From the NCBI RefSeq assembly GCF_000518885.1, contig NZ_JAEL01000010.1, forward strand, positions 1 to 64,000: DNA of 64,000 bases, written 5' to 3'. The position numbers and the translations under genes were made by a program. Of this stretch, positions 59,956-64,000 are shown in pieces (position 1 is the stretch's first letter; each line of letters opens with the position of its first letter). This DNA is from Bacillus sp. J33 (GTDB taxonomy: Bacteria; Bacillota; Bacilli; Bacillales; Cytobacillaceae). A model generated the notes under the pieces. The model worked only from the letters and a program-made list of their open reading frames with translations, did not search any database and had not been told where the DNA came from.

Positions 59956-61460
59956 CATTTCTCCTCCTGTACACAAATCTTAAACGGGGTTATTTTCATT
60001 TGATACCAGAGGAAAGGTTCCGCTCGATGATCAAACTCGGTATAAATTTTCAGGCCTTCAAACACTTGAAATTGCGGGTACTCCTGCATGAGTTTAAAAA
60101 GAAGAATTTCCCGTTCATCGCTCAATGTTTCTTCCTTCCGGTGCAGCACCTGAACCTTCAGCGGCTTTTTATCAAACATCATCCATAAATCAATCGTTTC
60201 CGACTCTTCAAACCATAAATCCTGGACTTCCAGCGGCAGCGTCGATAAATCGGCTAATGAAAACGCTCCGTACGTTTGTAAATATTGAAAAACATAGCTC
60301 CATGCCTTTATGACAGAATCCCAGTTCGTTACCCGCTGATAAGTAATGTCTGCTTCTTCCTCTTCATCTGCCAGCGTCTCTGTTAGCTGCTTTTCATCAA
60401 ATTCCTGTTCGCCCCAAATCCAATCCAGCGGCAAAATAAATTCATTCTTTGGTGAAAATAAAGGCGAAAGCACCTTTTCAACTGTTTCGAAAGAATGAAC
60501 ACCTTCCTTCACAAACCAATTTTCATAAATATGTTCCCGAAATGAAACCAAGCTGGTTTCCCAAAACAGAGATGGGTTTTCCGCCTTTAATTTCATCTCA
60601 TAGGAGATATTTTGAATGACCAGCTTGGCAAAACGGTCATGCAATTGCCTTGTATGGCCAATTTTCTCCTGAAGAAGCATCAATTCTTTTTGAATCAGAT
60701 CATCTTCTTCATTTCTTCGTTTCGTTTTTTCAATCATGCTGCTAATAGTGCGGAAGTGATTTTTTTCTTCTTCGAATTGCTTTTCGATTTCCGCACGATT
60801 GTCGGCCCTTTGCATTTCTTCTTCCATCAATAAGATTTTGGGATTGTTGATCATTTCTTTATGAAAGGAGAATTCTTTTGCCATTAAGCGGTTTACCCGT
60901 GAAATGAGGTGATCGAGGTTTCGAGTAGCTTTGCGGAAATTACCATTTTTGATCAGCTGCATACTATAGAGCTGTTCAATCGTGATCGAGAATTCCTCAG
61001 CCATTTCCCTGCTCATAAAAATCATTTCCTGAGAGACATCGGTGAGTTTGTAAACAATGGACCCGCCCATCTCCAGGTTTGTATATAATTCATCCATCGT
61101 GACATAGCGAAAAACCTGAGTCTCCCATGATTGCCTGATTTCATCGTAATATAAAGCTTCGAATGGTTTACTATACTCTTCTTTTCCCTGATATAAAAGC
61201 CCGCTTGTAATCCGTTCAATTTGCTTATCATCGGCTAAAAGCTTCATTTGTTTAATCGAATCTTCCACCATATACCTGATATCCGATTTCCGCCGATGAT
61301 CATCATCGTTCAGTTCCCGATAAAAGATGGTAAGGAGCACCTGCATGAGAATCGTTTGAATATGAGGCTTCAGCTCACCGACTTCCATTCCCCTCCCAAG
61401 CTCAAACAATGGGTTTAAGCGCTGCATCCGCTGGGCGAATCCTTCCCATGATTCGTTCAC
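59955..61460 (-). CDS. jetA: Wadjet kleisin subunit JetA (MukF-like)
   Basis: 501 residues from a GTG at 61460 that overlaps the jetD stop (GTGA) and has GGAGGAG 6 nt upstream. An ATG five codons earlier is part of this ribosome binding site. A winged-helix N-terminus (LNPLFELGRGMEVGELKPHIQTILMQVLLTIF) is followed by a helical middle with KATRNLDHLISRVNRLMAKE and a coiled coil (about 215-275). The C-terminal globular part would contact the JetC head. It is the MukF-like kleisin that bridges the two ATPase heads. The tight overlaps on both sides show strict co-translation. Confidence 0.85.
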   Translation of the reverse strand: MNESWEGFAQRMQRLNPLFELGRGMEVGELKPHIQTILMQVLLTIFYRELNDDDHRRKSDIRYMVEDSIKQMKLLADDKQIERITSGLLYQGKEEYSKPFEALYYDEIRQSWETQVFRYVTMDELYTNLEMGGSIVYKLTDVSQEMIFMSREMAEEFSITIEQLYSMQLIKNGNFRKATRNLDHLISRVNRLMAKEFSFHKEMINNPKILLMEEEMQRADNRAEIEKQFEEEKNHFRTISSMIEKTKRRNEEDDLIQKELMLLQEKIGHTRQLHDRFAKLVIQNISYEMKLKAENPSLFWETSLVSFREHIYENWFVKEGVHSFETVEKVLSPLFSPKNEFILPLDWIWGEQEFDEKQLTETLADEEEEADITYQRVTNWDSVIKAWSYVFQYLQTYGAFSLADLSTLPLEVQDLWFEESETIDLWMMFDKKPLKVQVLHRKEETLSDEREILLFKLMQEYPQFQVFEGLKIYTEFDHRAEPFLWYQMKITPFKICVQEEK

Positions 61461-62521
61461 ATCCATCTCCTCCATGTTTCAATTGTCAAGACTTCCTGAG
61501 GAATCCGTTTATTTTCCTGCCATAATTGCATTAATACTTCTTGCTCTTCTTCCGTAAACCATTGAAAGAACACATCCCGTGATTTGAGATTTTGAACCTG
61601 GCCGCTTTTCTGGTCATTTCTTTGATCAAGACATTCGAGCATTTTCCGATAAATCTTCATAGCAGGCTGGATGCAGCAATCCGGATATTTTTCGATAAGC
61701 CGGGTAATGATCCCGTATCCTGCAGCATCGAGATCTCCTGCGTAATAGAAAAGATAGGACTTTGGCGGAAACATCTGAAAGAAAAAGGAAAAGCTCCGTT
61801 CAATTTTAGTGCCTTCCCCATAAATGATCAGTTCAGGCTCATAATCGAGCTGATCCGCTTCTAATAATTGAATGGAAGTATGAAAGAAAGATAGATTTTC
61901 GACAATCAGCACCCTCTGAATATCTTTTAACTCTTTCCCCTGCTTCATCCAAAAAACAAAAGGCTCCCCTAAATTTAACACTTTAAGATGCTCTTCAGAT
62001 ATTCCAATTCTAGCTAAAAAGCCTTTTCCATCAGGAAAGCTTATACCGTCCAGCAAGAATTTTTCATGGCCAAAGAGCTCCAGGCTTCTTTCTTCAAGTG
62101 ACACGATTTCCCGGTCCTGGCTTGATTGAAGAAAAGCATATAAATTCTGGATACGATTCCATTCCTCCTTCGTTTGCCATTCAGGATGCCGCTCATAAAA
62201 GGAAAAATCAAACTGATCACTCAATTTCATCATCTCAAGACGATCCCATCTGTCAGCCTGAACTTTTATATTTACCCAGTAATACAATGGCAGAGCTGGT
62301 GTCCTGCCATTGTATTGATTATTATGTATAGGAATCAGTTGACCTTCATCTACTAATGTTTGGATGGCTTGATAAAATAACGAATAACCGTCCATTTCAA
62401 CATAATCATTTAATAGCTTACGCAGCTGAGTTTCTAAATCGTTAATGCTAATTTTCTTTTTTTGCTTAGGATGTTGGATATCTGCGATAAAACTTCTTAT
62501 CCTTGTTTCAATTATATCGAT
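61457..62521 (-). CDS. jetD: Wadjet nuclease JetD (Toprim, topoisomerase VI-like)
   Basis: The Toprim fold is visible: catalytic glutamate in RVLIVENLSFF (E166, counted from the Met at 62395) and the DxD pair in FYYAGDLDAAG (D221, D223). The reading frame stays open 42 codons upstream of that Met, giving protein-like sequence (IIETRIRSFIADIQHPKQKK, then ISINDLETQLRKLLNDYVEM) that looks like part of the winged-helix arm. It is preceded by AAGGTGA but no ATG, GTG or TTG. The first usable codon after this ribosome binding site is ATC at 62521 (354 residues), or ATA/ATT slightly later. JetD cleaves DNA extruded by JetABC. Here it is the first gene of the operon, whereas it is last in the best-known Wadjet type. 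Confidence 0.82.
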   Translation of the reverse strand: MDIIETRIRSFIADIQHPKQKKKISINDLETQLRKLLNDYVEMDGYSLFYQAIQTLVDEGQLIPIHNNQYNGRTPALPLYYWVNIKVQADRWDRLEMMKLSDQFDFSFYERHPEWQTKEEWNRIQNLYAFLQSSQDREIVSLEERSLELFGHEKFLLDGISFPDGKGFLARIGISEEHLKVLNLGEPFVFWMKQGKELKDIQRVLIVENLSFFHTSIQLLEADQLDYEPELIIYGEGTKIERSFSFFFQMFPPKSYLFYYAGDLDAAGYGIITRLIEKYPDCCIQPAMKIYRKMLECLDQRNDQKSGQVQNLKSRDVFFQWFTEEEQEVLMQLWQENKRIPQEVLTIETWRRWM

Positions 62522-62586
62522 TGTGGTTCACCTTCTTAAATCTATTAACTATTGAATAGCCAGCTATCCAACTTACGACAACCTTA

Positions 62587-62615
62587 ATTATAACGAATTG
62601 CGTAATTCTTGGTAA
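62587..62615 (-). promoter_or_regulatory. Candidate sigma-A promoter of the Wadjet operon
   Basis: On the minus strand TTACCA (62615-62610) and a consensus TATAAT (62592-62587) are separated by exactly 17 nt, about 60 nt upstream of the jetD ribosome binding site. The -35 is weak. The rest of the 322-nt gap to 62843 holds a TCAGGCACC motif (about 62792) and nothing else recognised. Confidence 0.5.
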
Positions 62616-62843
62616 GTGAATTACTCTTAATAAAAAGGCATGGCCTCTAATCTAACTTATAGCAATGGTACTTACTTGCCTTTCTCTACTTTCTTTTTTA
62701 AATATCTTTTATTCTTTGCTATCAATAAAAGCGTGCAGCTTTTTGGATAGGTGTTCGGCCACTCATTCATTAACGTATTAATGCAATGGGGGTCAGGCAC
62801 CTTTATTTTATTAAATATTATTGAAAGTACAGATTTAATAATG

Positions 62844-63212
62844 CTAGTCCTTATTCCAATGTTGTGTATACATAACCTGATAAGAATTTACAATTATAAA
62901 ATAAATACTCTCAGCATTTTCCATGAGAAGATCTCTCATCTTCAGCCATGCCGTAACTTTACTGGAACTTTCAATCATTAATTCTTTCATCACCTTATTG
63001 TCTAATGTTGTTTCTGGTGCATTAGCATGGATATCTTCCAGAATTGTATTTCTAAAACAATAAGCGGTTATTACATTACCTTCTTCTCTTTCCGAAGGCT
63101 TTATTTGCAAGTTGGAAACTCCCAAACCGACTCCCATTGTAAGTATCCCTATAACCTCTTGCCTAAAATCGCTTGATGCTATTTCGGTTAAATATTTAGA
63201 AAAATACTCCAT
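62844..63212 (-). CDS. Hypothetical protein, 122 residues
   Basis: ATG with AAGGAAG a few nt upstream, so probably expressed. The sequence (EYFSKYLTEIASSDFRQEVI, GILTMGVGLGVSNLQIK, later ETTLDNKVMKELMIESSSK) suggests a mixed alpha/beta fold. A short hydrophobic, glycine-rich stretch at 22-33 is too short and weak for a clear membrane segment. No family is recognised. It lies upstream of and co-directional with Wadjet but 323 nt away, so it is probably not part of that operon. Confidence 0.5.
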   Translation of the reverse strand: MEYFSKYLTEIASSDFRQEVIGILTMGVGLGVSNLQIKPSEREEGNVITAYCFRNTILEDIHANAPETTLDNKVMKELMIESSSKVTAWLKMRDLLMENAESIYFIIVNSYQVMYTQHWNKD

Positions 63213-63530
63213 TTCTTCCTTTTTAACGCCTTATAAATCCGCTAACGAAGTAATTTTGTCTAAAATATCCAAACTTGATCACCATCCCTATGGTTTTGAG
63301 GAGTCCTAATCTGGCTCGCCTTTAACACTAGTGTACCTGAGCCCGGCTGCGTAAATACGTTAAAGACTATGGGAACAAGCACCTTTTTTCTCTAATTATT
63401 GCATTGGTATTGTTTTCATTATTCTCTATCGTCTTTAAACCCTTTGGAACTGTGAGGATTATTTGTGCTAATCGTTCCTAACAAAAAAAGCGCGCAGCTT
63501 TTATGCTGTACGCGCTTTTTTTAAATAGCA
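63213..63530. other. Intergenic gap with terminator
   Basis: 318 nt. The only structure is the hairpin at 63484-63530. No ORF with a plausible start was found. Confidence 0.4.
63484..63530. terminator. Bidirectional terminator beside the SleB-like gene
   Basis: AAAAAGCGCG and CAGC pair with GCTG and ACGCGCTTTTT around a short TTTTAT loop, with A and T runs on the outside. It lies immediately after the stop codon of the partial gene at 63531. Confidence 0.85.
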
Positions 63531-64000
63531 AATGAGTGATTGCCGATTTTTTTCACAACTTCACGAGAAAAGATCCACTCACTTGTAGCTGTTTCAGGAT
63601 TGTAAAAGTACAGGAGTTCTCCGTTATTCTCTTTATCAATGAGGGCTTTCTCAACGGCCTTGATTGCTTCATTACTGGCAGGTTCATTAATGGAACCATT
63701 TTGAACAGGTTCAAAAGCATTCTTCTGATAAATAACATCCTTGACTGAATCTGGAAATTGCTCGTGCTCAACACGATTTAAAACAACGTCTGCAACGGCA
63801 ACTTTACCTTCGAACGGTTCGCCTTTTGCTTCAGCCTGTACAAGACGGGCAAGCAGCTTTTTTTCTTCCTCTTTGATAAAGCGATGATCCGTTACGGAAG
63901 ACTCTTTCGTGACAACCTCAACTTTTTTATATGTTAATGCTTCTGCAGTCTTTTGATCTACTGTCTCAGCATCGAAATGATTCGCAGGAAAAATGCTATA
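63531..64000 (-). CDS. SleB/CwlJ-family cell wall hydrolase, C-terminal part (cut by window edge)
   Basis: An open minus-strand frame enters from the right edge and stops at 63531. It reads KLLARLVQAEAKGEPFEGK, VAVADVVLNRVEHEQFPDSV, then QKNAFEPVQNGSI and a final WIFSREVVKKIGNHSFAI. This is the Hydrolase_2 catalytic domain of spore-cortex lytic enzymes, with the catalytic glutamate in QAEAKGEP. The preceding visible part (AETVDQKTAEALTYKKVEVV) is a linker. Such enzymes cut muramic-lactam cortex during germination or act in vegetative wall turnover. The N-terminus is outside the window, so signal peptide and binding domains cannot be judged. Confidence 0.9.

Noticed and set aside
54771-62521. 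Chromosomal MukBEF/MksBEF condensin
   Set aside because: The Toprim JetD subunit in the same overlapping operon marks a Wadjet defence system.
1-64000. CRISPR arrays, tRNA or rRNA genes, prophage
   Set aside because: No regularly spaced repeats, cloverleaf-like genes, rRNA blocks or phage structural genes were seen on reading both strands.

Overview
The window looks like the chromosome of a Bacillus-type Firmicute (Cytobacillus/Mesobacillus/Neobacillus-like; inference). Supporting signs are an AT-rich sequence, strong AGGAGG-type ribosome binding sites, frequent TTG/GTG starts, an Sda-like sporulation checkpoint peptide, a SleB/CwlJ-type spore-cortex hydrolase at the right edge and a large catalase of KatX-like size. 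No rRNA, tRNA or CRISPR array was seen.

Layout. 1-345: truncated IS200/IS605 transposase and a terminator. 357-20814: a long, entirely minus-strand catabolic island for ectoine-type compatible solutes. It is built of two parallel halves, each with a PucR-type activator, an M24 ectoine-hydrolase-like protein and an M20 deacetylase-like protein. The right half adds a ProP-like MFS transporter, an FAD amine dehydrogenase with its own ETF pair, and an EutB-like PLP dehydratase. The left half adds EutC, a cystathionine gamma-synthase-family enzyme, a homoserine dehydrogenase and an aldehyde dehydrogenase. 21338-26241: guaC, an isochorismatase-family hydrolase, a small lipoprotein, a MITE-like element, a 56-residue protein and a catalase. 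26577-36023: an iron/2-AEP-type ABC transporter operon with an argininosuccinate-lyase-like enzyme and a ROK repressor. A secreted PIG-L deacetylase is divergent from it, and two palindromes that look like ROK operators lie in the shared promoter region. 36091-39385: CocE-type hydrolase and a BCCT transporter with a damaged 3' end.

39386-41135 is a scrapyard: duplicated palindromic control region, broken IS110 transposase, and the 5' remnant of a sigma-54 activator. 41442-49874 is a sigma-54 neighbourhood: two good -24/-12 promoters, a zinc alcohol dehydrogenase, an iron alcohol dehydrogenase, a histidine kinase split at a slippery A AAA AAC heptamer, a GAFTGA-containing response regulator, and an 18-codon ORF followed by an AtzG-like peptide and an amidase. 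50131-54454 carries a YdeI-like protein, a SnoaL-like protein, and an SLC13 permease with glycerate kinase. 54771-62521 is a Wadjet-type SMC defence operon (jetD-jetA-jetB-jetC). The right edge is a partial SleB-like cell-wall hydrolase.

How parts work together (inference). The left half should hydrolyse ectoine to N-acetyl-diaminobutyrate, deacetylate it, and feed aspartate semialdehyde to aspartate (aldehyde dehydrogenase) or homoserine (homoserine dehydrogenase). The usual DoeD-type transaminase is not in the window, so the middle step is the main biochemical unknown. The second M24/M20 pair with FAD/ETF genes suggests a second, related substrate. Strongest points for follow-up: this two-module ectoine island, the split kinase, the sigma-54 regulon, the ROK/ABC/lyase/PIG-L locus, and the apparent non-AUG start of jetD.
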